DNA from: Hyphomicrobium denitrificans 1NES1
GTDB taxonomy: Bacteria; Pseudomonadota; Alphaproteobacteria; Rhizobiales; Hyphomicrobiaceae
Assembly (NCBI RefSeq): GCF_000230975.2
Contig: NC_021172.1
Span: 62,001-126,000, forward strand
Direction of reading: 5' to 3'
DNA: 64,000 nucleotides
Part shown: positions 55,112-64,000 of the stretch, piece after piece
Numbering within the stretch: the first letter of the stretch is position 1
Layout: every line of letters begins with the position of its first letter
Program-made: the position numbers and the translations under genes
Notes under the pieces: generated by a model
Told to the model about the DNA's origin: nothing
What the model saw: the letters and a program-made list of their open reading frames with translations, nothing else
The model's database searches: none

Positions 55112-57070
55112 ATGAGAAACTACATCTTTGAGATGCCGCGCTACCACAAGCGCGCGGTGTTGATTGTTGTCGATTTCATTCTCCTCAGCATTGCCCTTTG
55201 GGTGCCGTTGTCACTTCGTTTCGGTGTGCCCTATGTCCCGCCGACCGGCGGCGTGGCCTTTGTACTGGTTCTGGCCGCTCCCCTCACCACTATCGCTACG
55301 CTGTGGCGCTTCAAGGTCTATCGGGTGGTGACGCGCTTTGTCGGCTATCGTGGCACCACGCAAATCGCGCTCGCCGTCGGGCTGTCCACGCTGATCTGGG
55401 CGCTCTTTGTATTCATGTCAGGCCAGAACGGCATGCCGCGCTCGGTCATCATCCCCTACGGGATTTTCGGGGCCGTTTTGCTCATTGGGACTCGCTATGC
55501 GATTAAGGCGATACTCAACAGTGCCGATATCACAACCGCGCGCGAGTTCTCCCACGTGCCGCCGAAGCCTACCCTGATCTACGGTGCCGGCCGGATGGGG
55601 ATCGAGCTCCTGAAAACCGTGCGGCGCGCGCGCGATCGCGATATTGTAGCTTTCATCGACTCCTCGCCGACACTCTGGCGCCAGTACGCGGGTGGGATCA
55701 AAGTGTATCCGCCGAGCCGTCTCGCTGGGCTGATTGAATCCGAAAGCGTTTGTGAGGTCTTGGTTGCCCTATCGGGCTCGCAAAAGCAGGAAAGGCGCGA
55801 GGTTCTGAAGCAGCTCGAACAGCTTCCGGTTTCGGTGAAGGTTTTGCCGGCCTATGAGGACTTCACCTCCGGTCATGTCGGCGTCAACAGCTTACGCGAC
55901 GTGGATGTCAACGATCTTCTGGGACGCGACCCTGTGATGCCGCGGCCCGAGCTTCTGGCCCGCAATACGCGTGGCAAGTCTGTTCTCGTGACCGGCGCCG
56001 GCGGCTCGATCGGCGCCGAGCTTGTGCGCCAAGTGATGCGTCAGTCGCCGCGCCTTGTCGTGCTGCTTGAGATTTCCGAGCCAGCACTTTACAGGATCGA
56101 GCTGGAGATGAGCGAAGCCCTGGCCAAGTTGCCGGCGGATGTCGTCAAGCCTCGCTTGGTTCCCGTCCTGGGTTCGGCCGGCGACGACCAGCTCGTGAAT
56201 GCCCTCCTGACCGAGCACCGGGTAGAGACCATCTATCATGCCGCCGCCTACAAGCACGTGCCAATGGTGGAATGCAATCCGACCGCCGGCATCACGAACA
56301 ACGTGCTCGGCACGCTTGTCATCGCCAAGGCTGCGGTCCGCTGCGGCGTCGAGCGCTTTGTTCTGATCTCGACCGACAAGGCGGTGCGCCCGACCAATAT
56401 CATGGGGGCGTCGAAGCGTCTTTCTGAACTCGTGCTGCAGGCTGAGGCAGCAAAGCAGATCGGAACGGTCTTCACGGCTGTGCGCTTTGGCAACGTGCTC
56501 GACAGCTCGGGATCGGTGGTCCCGCGCTTCCGCAAGCAGATTGGCGCTGGAGGTCCCGTCACCGTGACCCATCCCGATGTCGTGCGCTATTTCATGTCGA
56601 TCTCTGAAGCAGCCGAGCTTGTCGTTCAGGCCGGTGCGATGGCGACCGGCGGCGAGGTGTTCGTGCTGCAGATGGGCGAGCCGGTGCGTATTCTCGATCT
56701 CGCACGTCTTATGGTACGGCTTTCGAACCGTGAGGTGCGCGACGAGTCCAACCCGGACGGAGACATCGACATCGTCTTCACCGGTCTGCGACCGGGCGAG
56801 AAGCTGTTCGAGGAGCTTTTGATCGGCGCCCGCACGGAAGTCACCGAGCACCCGCGCATCTACAAGTCCGACGAGCCGTTCCTGTCATGGAACGAGCTCA
56901 AGCACGAGCTCGACGTGTTGAAGCTCGCGACCGAGGCCCATGACATGGCCGCGCTTAGGAGCGTGTTGATGCGTACGGTCGAAGGATATCGCCCAGGGTC
57001 TGATTCTGGTCCCGGCGAAGACGCGCTCAAAACCCGCTCGGACGAGCAGGTCTTGCGCACAATTCATTGA
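55112..57070 (+). CDS. Membrane-bound UDP-sugar 4,6-dehydratase (WbpM/FlaA1/CapD-like)
   Basis: A 652-residue enzyme. The ATG at 55112 has GAGGGGG just upstream; the frame opens with TTG at 55028. Four hydrophobic helices occupy about 15-130, then a first Rossmann-like domain (LIYGAGRMGIELLK) and the SDR domain with VTGAGGSIGAELVRQV, LISTDKAVRPTNIMGASKR (Met in place of the catalytic Tyr, normal for this long WbpM group) and VRFGNVLDSSGSVVPRF. It should make UDP-4-keto-6-deoxy-GlcNAc for N-acetylated deoxysugars in the glycan. Confidence 0.93.
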   Translation: MRNYIFEMPRYHKRAVLIVVDFILLSIALWVPLSLRFGVPYVPPTGGVAFVLVLAAPLTTIATLWRFKVYRVVTRFVGYRGTTQIALAVGLSTLIWALFVFMSGQNGMPRSVIIPYGIFGAVLLIGTRYAIKAILNSADITTAREFSHVPPKPTLIYGAGRMGIELLKTVRRARDRDIVAFIDSSPTLWRQYAGGIKVYPPSRLAGLIESESVCEVLVALSGSQKQERREVLKQLEQLPVSVKVLPAYEDFTSGHVGVNSLRDVDVNDLLGRDPVMPRPELLARNTRGKSVLVTGAGGSIGAELVRQVMRQSPRLVVLLEISEPALYRIELEMSEALAKLPADVVKPRLVPVLGSAGDDQLVNALLTEHRVETIYHAAAYKHVPMVECNPTAGITNNVLGTLVIAKAAVRCGVERFVLISTDKAVRPTNIMGASKRLSELVLQAEAAKQIGTVFTAVRFGNVLDSSGSVVPRFRKQIGAGGPVTVTHPDVVRYFMSISEAAELVVQAGAMATGGEVFVLQMGEPVRILDLARLMVRLSNREVRDESNPDGDIDIVFTGLRPGEKLFEELLIGARTEVTEHPRIYKSDEPFLSWNELKHELDVLKLATEAHDMAALRSVLMRTVEGYRPGSDSGPGEDALKTRSDEQVLRTIH

Positions 57071-57229
57071 TGGTTCTGCCGGGAAGCTCTCGACCTCCGC
57101 AACAGAATTGGCTGGCCGCCCTTTCGCAAAATTATCAAACGGCCGGCTTCCCGAGGAGGCAGGCATGTCGAGCTTTAGCTTCCGCGCCTTGAAGATCGCG
57201 CCGCTCGAAGGGCGAGTCCAGCACGAAGG

Positions 57230-58462
57230 TCATGTTGTTGCGTTGATACGTTCGTCCAATTGAGCTGACTCGCGTTGCGCTATCTGAGGCCGCACCATAG
57301 CCAAGAATATAGGGAGCCACAAAAACACATAGTGGGTGTTGAAGAAGCGGACCGGCTCGCTCAAATCCGATCCCATGAAGCCGTTGGCGAATATGAGCAT
57401 TGCCACGATGAAGAACTTCTCATTCCGGTTTTTCAGTCTGGATGCCTTAGAGAGGGCGACAGCCATCAGACATACGAAAAAGATAGCCAGCGGAATTCCA
57501 TAGTACAGGGCCATGCCGAGATAAGTGTTGTGCGCGTGAGGAATGCCTTCGAAGCGGAATGCGTACCCGCTACCCCAGAGTGGATGCTGGGCTATGGTAT
57601 CGACGCTCTGCATCCAGACGTCGTATCGTTTCGGATCGCGGCAAGCGAGTTCGATAGCTGGACAGAGCGCATGCCGGATAGGCCCCTCGAGCAATACACC
57701 TGCTACCACCAGTGCATAGGCGCCGAACGCGCAGGCAAAGAGTAACGCCCGCGAGCCGCTGGAAACAACCAACGGGGTAACGCAGAGTGCAAAGGCGAGC
57801 GCAAGGAGCGGGCCGCGGCTGTCTGCAAGATAGAGTCCGGCGAGGATGCCGCAGATTGTGAAGGCGAGCAGAACTGCTGTCAGCGGAGCACGCCGGATGT
57901 CCAGATGGTACGCGAGCACTGTGATGGCCGCTATGAGGCCCGCTGCGACGGCGCCAGCCCCGAGGATTGGGTTCGATGCTCTGCCCACGAAGCTCAATCT
58001 ATCGTCGAGTTGTGGCATCGTCACTAGCGTGATTATAACGGAGACGAATGCGGCACCGGCCAATAGCCACAGGATATGGCTGAATGGAAGACGCGATTGC
58101 ACAAACAAGATTAGTCCGTATAGGCCCGCAAGAAGCAGCACGTGGGACTCTGCCGTGCCGGGCACCGCGCTGGCGATCCCGTAGGGGGGCAACAGGAGAC
58201 GCAATCCGACGACAATAAGGAAGGCTAAGACGATGGGGGCGACCAGCGGCGTCGGCAGTTTGCAATCGCGTGCTTCTCTGGCAATCAATATCCAGCTGAC
58301 AGCGAAACACACAGCGGCGACGACGCTTGCTAGAGCACCCTTGAGAAAGAAGATCGAGATAAGGAAGGCTCCGAAGAGACCGCGTGCTGGATTGTCCTTG
58401 ATTTTTCGGCTAAGCTTGCCTGCGAGGGAGTCGACGGATGATGCTGATAGCATATGTGCCAC
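57230..58462 (-). CDS. O-antigen ligase family protein (WaaL-like)
   Basis: A 410-residue membrane protein starting at GTG, or at an ATG nine bases inside. About 10-12 hydrophobic helices are interrupted by a periplasmic loop of some 70 residues, with DPKRYDVWMQSVDTIAQHPLWGSGYAFRFEG then PHAHNTYLGMALYYG, the conserved Arg and His region of Wzy_C ligases/polymerases. It transfers the finished polymer to lipid A core or acts as a polymerase. It is on the opposite strand to its neighbours. A degenerate copy of its C-terminus is at 59490. Confidence 0.87.
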   Translation of the reverse strand: MAHMLSASSVDSLAGKLSRKIKDNPARGLFGAFLISIFFLKGALASVVAAVCFAVSWILIAREARDCKLPTPLVAPIVLAFLIVVGLRLLLPPYGIASAVPGTAESHVLLLAGLYGLILFVQSRLPFSHILWLLAGAAFVSVIITLVTMPQLDDRLSFVGRASNPILGAGAVAAGLIAAITVLAYHLDIRRAPLTAVLLAFTICGILAGLYLADSRGPLLALAFALCVTPLVVSSGSRALLFACAFGAYALVVAGVLLEGPIRHALCPAIELACRDPKRYDVWMQSVDTIAQHPLWGSGYAFRFEGIPHAHNTYLGMALYYGIPLAIFFVCLMAVALSKASRLKNRNEKFFIVAMLIFANGFMGSDLSEPVRFFNTHYVFLWLPIFLAMVRPQIAQRESAQLDERINATT

Positions 58463-58525
58463 ATGATAGCGCGCGGTCCTATTTGACCTTAGCGGAGAAT
58501 CGCAAGTTTCTCAGGCGCAGCAGGA

Positions 58526-59302
58526 ATGGTTCAACTGAATAATTCCTGTCCTGCCGCCATGCAAGTCTTCGTCATCAATCTCGCCTCGGCTACTGATCGC
58601 CTCGCCTATATGAGCGAGCAGCTTGGTGGTGCGTTCGAACGCATTGATGCGGTTGGCGGATACGCAGTTCCGACGCGATTGGCGGGGAACTTCAGCGGAG
58701 CAATACCATTACTGCCGGGTGAGATCGGTTGCTACGCCAGTCATCTCATGGCCGCCGAGACAATACTTGCGCGCGGGTTACCCTATGCCATTGTGCTAGA
58801 GGATGATGCCGAACTGGCGAGTGATTTTCACGAGGTTGTCGAGACGTGTGTTGGCCGTTTGCCTGCAGGGTGGGACATTGTCGGCTTGTCTGACGTCAAG
58901 CATTGTCCGCACCACCGGCTATCGCAATTGAGCGGCGACCGCTATTTGGTGCGTTACGCTCATTTCCCAAAGACGACGACCGCTTATGTGCTCAGTCGGT
59001 CCGGCTGTCGGAAGCTACTGGCGCCCCGTCAACGGACGCGTCCGATTGATGTCGATATACGCTATGGATGGGAGATGGGACTCAACGGCTACGGCATTCT
59101 GCCGCCACCGGCTGGGCCGAGTGAGAAGTTTGCGTCGTTCATCCCAAAGAGCACGCGACGGAGGTTCTATTGGAGAGCCAATCCTCTTGGATACCTTAAG
59201 GGGCGCATCAAAGGAGTATGCAAGCTAGGATTGGTGAACGCGGCCCGCGCCTACCTGGCCAGTTCGTCGAGCACTGTATCTGATCGCCAACAGCGGTCCT
59301 AA
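58526..59302 (+). CDS. Glycosyltransferase family 25
   Basis: A 258-residue LPS-type transferase. The ATG at 58526 is used; one at 58559 (MQVFVINLASATDRLAYM) would match the family start. Signatures: FVINLASATDRL, LLPGEIGCYASHLMA, and the metal/nucleotide motif AIVLEDDAEL. The C-terminal DVDIRYGWEM is also typical. It should add a hexose to the growing saccharide. Divergent from the ligase gene. Confidence 0.88.
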   Translation: MVQLNNSCPAAMQVFVINLASATDRLAYMSEQLGGAFERIDAVGGYAVPTRLAGNFSGAIPLLPGEIGCYASHLMAAETILARGLPYAIVLEDDAELASDFHEVVETCVGRLPAGWDIVGLSDVKHCPHHRLSQLSGDRYLVRYAHFPKTTTAYVLSRSGCRKLLAPRQRTRPIDVDIRYGWEMGLNGYGILPPPAGPSEKFASFIPKSTRRRFYWRANPLGYLKGRIKGVCKLGLVNAARAYLASSSSTVSDRQQRS

Positions 59303-59489
59303 AACTCACTACAACAGCAGGCGCCTATTTGCCAAGCCTGCGTTCGGACCACTCGGAAAATGTCGTCCCCGACATAGGACGCGCTCCGACTCGGAACGAG
59401 GTTTGGGCGCAGATCTCCGACACCGGCATCCGCTCTGAGGCAAAGCGGATACGGCTTTCCTTTTACAGGCATCCCACGCGCATATAGTG

Positions 59490-59760
59490 CCTGCATCCGT
59501 GTGTCTTTGCGCTACGGCAATCCGCATTCTGTTCGTGCGCCTGATGGCTGTTGCGCTGTCCCAGGCACCAACGCTGAACATCAAGTATGAGAACTTTGTC
59601 GTAGCAATGTGCATATCCGCCAATGGGTTTATGCGTTCTGATCTCAGCGACTCGGGTGCAATTCTTCAACACGTGCCCCGTGTTCTTGTGGTTCCTTTTG
59701 TTCTTGGCTATGACCAGCCCCCGAGGAGGCTTCGTGTACGCCAGGACAGATCGACACCTG
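59490..59760 (+). pseudogene. Degenerate C-terminal copy of an O-antigen ligase
   Basis: The plus strand encodes FVRLMAVALSQAPTLN, YENFVVAMCISANGFMRSDLS and, in another frame, FNTCPVFLWFLLFLAM. These match FVCLMAVALSKASRLK, FFIVAMLIFANGFMGSDLS and FNTHYVFLWLPIFLAM of the intact ligase (57230-58462). Only the last third is present, with a frameshift, in inverted orientation to the intact gene. Confidence 0.8.
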
Positions 59761-59900
59761 CACCAACGTACCTACTGCAGCACAGGTAAAATGTTCTGCA
59801 GCGTCGCGGCGGCTGCATGCGTATTCGCCTTTCCCAGACGAAGAATAAAAAGCCCGTGGAGAGGTAGCCTTCTGTTTCATAGTGGGGCAGCCGCAGGTTG

Positions 59901-61205
59901 ATGGCGTCTCTCTTGAACCGATGGAGCATCGTGCATCACCTGTCGCGTTCGACAGTGGGCTTTGCCGCGGTAACCGTGGTGAAGGCGGGTGCAGGGCTCC
60001 TCATTGTCAAGATCATATCCGCCGGGTTTGGCCCAGAGGCATTCGGGCAGTTGGCGCAGTTGATGACCGCCGTTGCCGTTGTCAGTATGTTTGCCGGCGG
60101 CGGAACCACCAACGCACTGATCCAGAGCTTCGTCAGCGCCGTCTCGGAGGAGGAGCGTCAACGGCGCCTGACCGCCGCTTTCAAGATCTATCTTGCGCAA
60201 TCGGCTGTTGTGTCGCTGCTGCTTGTCTTCGGGCATTCGCTGTGCGCCCATTTCCTGCTCCAGGATACCAGCCTGTCATGGTTGTTCCTGTTGCTTGCGG
60301 CCACGCAGTGGGTAGTCGGGGCAAATAATCTCCTGCAGGCCGTGCTAACGGCTATGCAGCGTAGCCGTGTCATCATCTTATCGAACATCCTTGGGACATG
60401 CGCTGGAGCACTTGTCTTCATAGCTTGTGTCTGGCCTGGAACGTACGCAGGCGCTGCCCTTGGCATTGTCCTTTATCCGGCCATCGCGGCGCTCGTTGGA
60501 GTCTGGCTTGCCGTACAAACACTGCCTCAAAGTTGGCATCACCCGGTATGGGCGACCACGCGCGACGACATTACGCGTTTATTGTCCTATTCGGTCGTCG
60601 TGGTCGTATCGCTCGCGGCATTACCCCTCGCCCAGATTTACGTGCGCGATATCGTTGGCGGACAATATGGCTGGGAGGTCGTCGGCTATTGGCAGACCGT
60701 CTTAAAAATATCCGACGTCTATATGCAGTTTTTCGGCATGCTCATGATGTATCAGGTGCTTCCCTATTATTCCGCGGCCACGACAGTGGCGGAATTAGAC
60801 AAGCGCTGGCGGCATATGATGTTGCCCATACTTGGGCTCATGGTTGCGGGCCTCTGTATATTCTATGTCATGCGTGAACTCATACTGCGCATCCTCTTCT
60901 CGGAAGCATTTGTACCCGCAAAGCAGTTTGTCCTGCCCTGTATCATCGGCGACTTTTTTCGCGTTGCAGGGCTGTTTTTCGTTTATTACGGCATATCCCG
61001 CGGAGCGCGCCTCGTGCCGATCGTGTTCGATCTGACACAGGCCGCTCTCCTGATTGCCGTCACCACACTGCTTTTGCCTGTCTATAAGGGTATGGCTCCT
61101 GCCTACGCCACTCTCGCCGGAGGGCTAGGCAGTTTTGTTGTGATGGTCGCTATGCGCTCCGTCCGGCGAGCTAAATGGAGGGGTAGGCTGGAGGGCGCTG
61201 CATGA
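59901..61205 (+). CDS. wzx: Oligosaccharide flippase (Wzx-like)
   Basis: A 434-residue MOP-superfamily flippase with about 12 helices. The N-terminus is typical: VGFAAVTVVKAGAGLLIVKIISAGFGPEAFGQLAQL, and the mid part has LPLAQIYVRDIVGG. The ATG at 59901 is used; a TTG precedes it at 59898. The stop overlaps the next gene (ATGA), forming a tight operon with the glycosyltransferase and polymerase. It should translocate the lipid-linked repeat unit. Confidence 0.88.
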   Translation: MASLLNRWSIVHHLSRSTVGFAAVTVVKAGAGLLIVKIISAGFGPEAFGQLAQLMTAVAVVSMFAGGGTTNALIQSFVSAVSEEERQRRLTAAFKIYLAQSAVVSLLLVFGHSLCAHFLLQDTSLSWLFLLLAATQWVVGANNLLQAVLTAMQRSRVIILSNILGTCAGALVFIACVWPGTYAGAALGIVLYPAIAALVGVWLAVQTLPQSWHHPVWATTRDDITRLLSYSVVVVVSLAALPLAQIYVRDIVGGQYGWEVVGYWQTVLKISDVYMQFFGMLMMYQVLPYYSAATTVAELDKRWRHMMLPILGLMVAGLCIFYVMRELILRILFSEAFVPAKQFVLPCIIGDFFRVAGLFFVYYGISRGARLVPIVFDLTQAALLIAVTTLLLPVYKGMAPAYATLAGGLGSFVVMVAMRSVRRAKWRGRLEGAA

Positions 61206-62422
61206 GCAGAATTTTGGTGGTGTGCGTCAAGTTCTCAACCGATGCTGCAAACGGATGGCTGACGAATGACTTGGTCGATGCGTTCGTGCGAGCGGGCCAT
61301 ACGGTCGATGTCATCCATCTAGAATGGCAGGACGAACACCCGGTTGAGTTCGTGACGACGCCCGACGGAACGCGCCTGCTCCGGTTGTCGGCGTTGGCTT
61401 TTTTTCCACGCTGGCTTCCTTACACAGTTCGCAAGGGAGCAAAGTGGCTTACCGCCTCGTATCTTGCTGCCCGTCTGGCCAGACGCTTTATGCCACCGGA
61501 GTCATACGATCTCCTGGTAGGTTTCTCTCCTGCCGTCGTGACAGATGGGCTGATAAGGCTTTACCGACAACGGGCGAAGAAGACCTTGCTCATCTATTGG
61601 GACTTTTTTCCCCTTGCTCAGCACCAACTCGGTCTTCTCCCAGGAGGAGATGTTGCAGCATCTCTGGCGCGTCGCTTCGAAGCGCGCGCGGTGGGGCAAT
61701 ATGCGCAGACAGGTTGCATGACACCGGCGAATATCCAATTATTTGGAACATATTTTCCCAAATACGCTGGCGCGATCACGCAGATACTGCCTTGGGGTCC
61801 TGCTAGCTTCATCGACCGCTCCCGACGCGATGAATTCCGCAAGAACTTTGGATTCGCCGCAGATGACGTGGTCTGCGTCTTCGGTGGACAGCTGATCCCG
61901 GGGCGAGAAATCGAACGCATCGGTGAACTGGCGCAACGCGTCGCAAAAACGTTGCCGCATGTGCGCTTTGTCATCGCGGGCAGCGGCCCCCTGGCTGCGC
62001 TGATCGAACGACAAGCTGCCGATTTGCCGAACCTGGAATTTTTGGGAAAACTCAGCCGAGTTCGTTATGGTGAGCTATTGGCAGCTGGCGATATCGGCAT
62101 TGTCCTGACGTCGGCCGATTTCAAGGTCCCAAACTTTCCATCTAAAACTGTAGATTATTTCCGCGCTCGCCTTCCCGTTCTTGGCGCGACGGAGAAATTC
62201 GGCGACTATTCGTCGATCATCAATAACGAAATCGGGGCAGGGCTTTCCTGTTCGGTCGAAGATACGGCACAGCTGGAGAAAAACTTACATATGCTGGCGT
62301 GCGACCCGTCCTATCGACTGGCGTGTGGCCAACGTGGTGCCGACTATTATCAAACTCACATGAGCGCGCCTAACCTGGTGAAACGCCTCATCGGGGAAGC
62401 GGCATGTCCCGGAATCTGCTGA
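61202..62422 (+). CDS. Glycosyltransferase (GT4-like, GT-B fold)
   Basis: A 406-residue GT-B protein. The N-terminal domain begins MSRILVVCVKFSTDAANGW and holds the acceptor site; the C-terminal domain has VVCVFGGQLIPGREIERI, RFVIAGSGPLAALIE and VPNFPSKTVDYFRARLPVLG with the donor-binding pattern (P-x-x-x-x-E replaced by PNFPSKTVDY). Sugar specificity is unknown. It overlaps the flippase gene and, by 19 bases, the polymerase gene. Confidence 0.86.
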   Translation: MSRILVVCVKFSTDAANGWLTNDLVDAFVRAGHTVDVIHLEWQDEHPVEFVTTPDGTRLLRLSALAFFPRWLPYTVRKGAKWLTASYLAARLARRFMPPESYDLLVGFSPAVVTDGLIRLYRQRAKKTLLIYWDFFPLAQHQLGLLPGGDVAASLARRFEARAVGQYAQTGCMTPANIQLFGTYFPKYAGAITQILPWGPASFIDRSRRDEFRKNFGFAADDVVCVFGGQLIPGREIERIGELAQRVAKTLPHVRFVIAGSGPLAALIERQAADLPNLEFLGKLSRVRYGELLAAGDIGIVLTSADFKVPNFPSKTVDYFRARLPVLGATEKFGDYSSIINNEIGAGLSCSVEDTAQLEKNLHMLACDPSYRLACGQRGADYYQTHMSAPNLVKRLIGEAACPGIC

Positions 62423-63858
62423 TACAGCTAGGGCGTTGGACGCCGCTGCTATTGGTGGTCGGCTATATTGCGCTCACCTATGGACTCTTTCTGTTCGGCC
62501 CTGTTGAGTGGAACGTTCCTAATATATGGCGCGTCAGCTATTTCATGGCCGTCTGCGTAGCAATGCTAACTGCAGGATATGCTTTTGGCTTGCGGCATGT
62601 ACGTGAGGAATTGCGCTCGATACCTTGGCGACCATTTTTCTGGATCGGCACAATCGCCAGTGGCGCGCTGCTTTTTCCGTCCGCTTGGATTTATATGAGC
62701 AAATGGCCGTGGGACGCTGTTCAGCTCGCGCGGTGCCAGAACATTGCCTATATGGATATGATCAACAACATTCGCGATGACGTTACTGGATATCGCTACC
62801 TTTATGTCATAGTTCGAGCGTTGTTCGCTCCATTCGCCTTCTGTGTGCTGCCATTGACTGTCCTCCACTGGTCGCAGATGCGATGGCGGGAGTACGGGTT
62901 ATTGGCAGTCTATCTCTTGTCGGCGCTCTGTATGTCTCTCCTGCGCGGGACTGACAAAGAAATTGCCGATATCGTGATAGTGCTATTAGCCACTGTGCCG
63001 ATCGTTGCCTTCCGGGTGCTGATCTCGCGAGACCTTCCTTTATCTCGACTCGTGGGCTTGCTTCTGGCGACAGTGCTCATTATCGGCGCAGGCGCCTATC
63101 TGTTTGCGGAGCGAAGGGAAGCGCGCATCTTCCGATCTCTCCCTACAGTTGCTCAGTCCCAGAAAGCGGACAATTGCCGTGCGGGCGACTGGCGGTGCAT
63201 GTGCGAAGCAGAGAGCAGTCTAAGACATGCGGACGCCAGATCACCGGTAAAGCCGCCGCAAGAGATTTGCACCGCGAATTGCGTCAAGAATTCAGAACAG
63301 GCGTTGTCAGAACGGCCACTGTCAGAACAGGCGTTGCCCGCTAAACCAAAGGAAGGAGGTTTTCTGGCTTATATGGCAACCTCCTATCTCAGTCAGGGCT
63401 ATTATGGCATGGCGCTAGCTATGACGCAGGACTTCTCCAGTACGTACGGCTTAGGTCACTCGCCATTACTCCTGTACTACAGCCGGCACTTCCTCGGAGA
63501 GGATTTCGCAAACCGGGCTTACGTAAACAAAATTGCCGATAGGTGGGATCCTAAGGGCAAATGGTCTACTGCGATGACGTGGTGGGCTAATGATGTGAGC
63601 TTCTATGGAGTTCCCTTTGTTTTCGCGTTGCTGGGCATGCTAACGGCATGTTGCTGGCGCGAAGCGACAGAGCAGCAGCGGGATGCAGCTGCTATCCTAT
63701 TCGTGCTTTGCATGTTCCTGTTTTTTTACCTCCCGGCGAATAACCAACTGTTCATGACTGCTGATTCAGGCATGATAGTTTTATTTTGGCTTGTTCTCTG
63801 GGGATTGAATGCGATACCGCGCCGGCGGGAATACAAGGTACCTCATGTTTGCAAATAA
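62404..63858 (+). CDS. Polysaccharide polymerase-like membrane protein (Wzy candidate)
   Basis: A 484-residue protein with about 10 hydrophobic helices and a large polar loop at about 235-320 containing several Cys (DNCRAGDWRCMCEAE, EICTANC) and repeats of SEQALSERPLSEQAL. Wzy proteins are too diverse for a firm motif, but size, topology and position between a glycosyltransferase and a dehydratase suggest this role. The Cys-rich loop with an internal SEQAL/SERPL repeat is unusual. Confidence 0.68.
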   Translation: MSRNLLIQLGRWTPLLLVVGYIALTYGLFLFGPVEWNVPNIWRVSYFMAVCVAMLTAGYAFGLRHVREELRSIPWRPFFWIGTIASGALLFPSAWIYMSKWPWDAVQLARCQNIAYMDMINNIRDDVTGYRYLYVIVRALFAPFAFCVLPLTVLHWSQMRWREYGLLAVYLLSALCMSLLRGTDKEIADIVIVLLATVPIVAFRVLISRDLPLSRLVGLLLATVLIIGAGAYLFAERREARIFRSLPTVAQSQKADNCRAGDWRCMCEAESSLRHADARSPVKPPQEICTANCVKNSEQALSERPLSEQALPAKPKEGGFLAYMATSYLSQGYYGMALAMTQDFSSTYGLGHSPLLLYYSRHFLGEDFANRAYVNKIADRWDPKGKWSTAMTWWANDVSFYGVPFVFALLGMLTACCWREATEQQRDAAAILFVLCMFLFFYLPANNQLFMTADSGMIVLFWLVLWGLNAIPRRREYKVPHVCK

Positions 63859-64000
63859 GACCCTTCTCATCACCGGTGGTACGGGCTCGTTCGGAAATGC
63901 CGTTCTTCGCCGGTTCCTGGATAGCTCAATCCGGGAGATCCGCATCCTCTCACGCGATGAGAAGAAGCAGGATGACATGCGCAAGCGCCTGCAGAGTGAC
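63845..64000 (+). CDS. Sugar-nucleotide 4,6-dehydratase (CapD/WbjB-like), cut by window edge
   Basis: The frame from the ATG at 63845 runs to the right edge. It begins MFANKTLLITGGTGSFGNAVL and continues with SIREIRILSRDEKKQDDMR. The GGTGSFG Rossmann motif and RDEKKQDDMR are characteristic of the UDP-GlcNAc 4,6-dehydratase/5-epimerase group (WbjB, CapE). It overlaps the polymerase gene by 14 bases. Only 52 codons are visible. Confidence 0.85.
   Translation, partial: MFANKTLLITGGTGSFGNAVLRRFLDSSIREIRILSRDEKKQDDMRKRLQSD

Noticed and set aside
55892..56851. A 319-codon minus-strand frame
   Set aside because: It is antisense to the WbpM-like gene, which has full family motifs.

Overview
The window reads as the chromosome of a methylotrophic alphaproteobacterium, most likely Hyphomicrobium or a close relative in the Hyphomicrobiales. 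This rests on gene content: a lanthanide-type XoxF methanol dehydrogenase, a four-gene dimethylamine demethylase (DmmABCD/HODM) operon, a FixL-type heme-PAS kinase, and alphaproteobacterial housekeeping families (DUF2852, extensin-like C-terminal protein, DUF2478, NDUFS6-like zinc finger, 7Fe ferredoxin). Family assignments come from reading the translations; no database search was possible.

Region 1 (1-25.7 kb) is core-like, GC-rich and gene-dense. It is rich in envelope functions: a CAP lipoprotein, a polysaccharide flippase, a D,D-carboxypeptidase, an L,D-transpeptidase with a Tyr-Asp-Arg tail, an extensin-like lipoprotein, an AmiD-type amidase, an EptA-type phosphoethanolamine transferase and a pentapeptide-repeat protein. 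It also holds an MFS exporter with a C-terminal winged helix, an aldo/keto reductase, a slipin, a frameshifted marC, a Nudix hydrolase coupled to a flavin monooxygenase, a TetR regulator, two DUF2852-related proteins, a DjlA-like co-chaperone, a truncated-hemoglobin remnant and FdxA. A gene cut by the left edge lies on the minus strand (1-742).

Region 2 (26-36 kb) is a methylated-amine island. It has a signal-less solute-binding protein, a GntR regulator and a helical-repeat protein, then an APC permease and dmmA-dmmB-dmmC-dmmD in one orientation. A repeat-rich promoter precedes the permease and a hairpin terminator follows dmmD. An intact group II truncated hemoglobin lies just downstream.

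Region 3 (36-48.7 kb) is a decayed accessory zone. It contains a GDP-fucose synthase scrap, an out-of-frame tyrosine recombinase remnant, a multiply frameshifted SDR gene, a nitroreductase scrap and a frameshifted CBS-domain gene. Among them are apparently intact genes: a hypothetical protein, a DUF2726 protein, a FixL-like hybrid kinase, an alpha/alpha-barrel-like protein, a cyclopropane fatty acid synthase and a solitary xoxF with a very clear terminator.

Region 4 (48.7-64 kb) is a surface-polysaccharide locus: gmd and fcl (GDP-L-fucose), a WbpM-like dehydratase, an O-antigen ligase, a GT25 transferase, a Wzx flippase, a glycosyltransferase, a Wzy-like polymerase and a sugar dehydratase cut by the right edge. 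It is interrupted at about 51.4-55 kb by a small mobile-looking insert: a hypothetical gene, a Rad52 domain fused to an HNH-like zinc domain, and a DUF1778/GNAT toxin-antitoxin pair flanked by a diverged duplicate of the HNH-coding segment. That insert is the best candidate for an undescribed arrangement.
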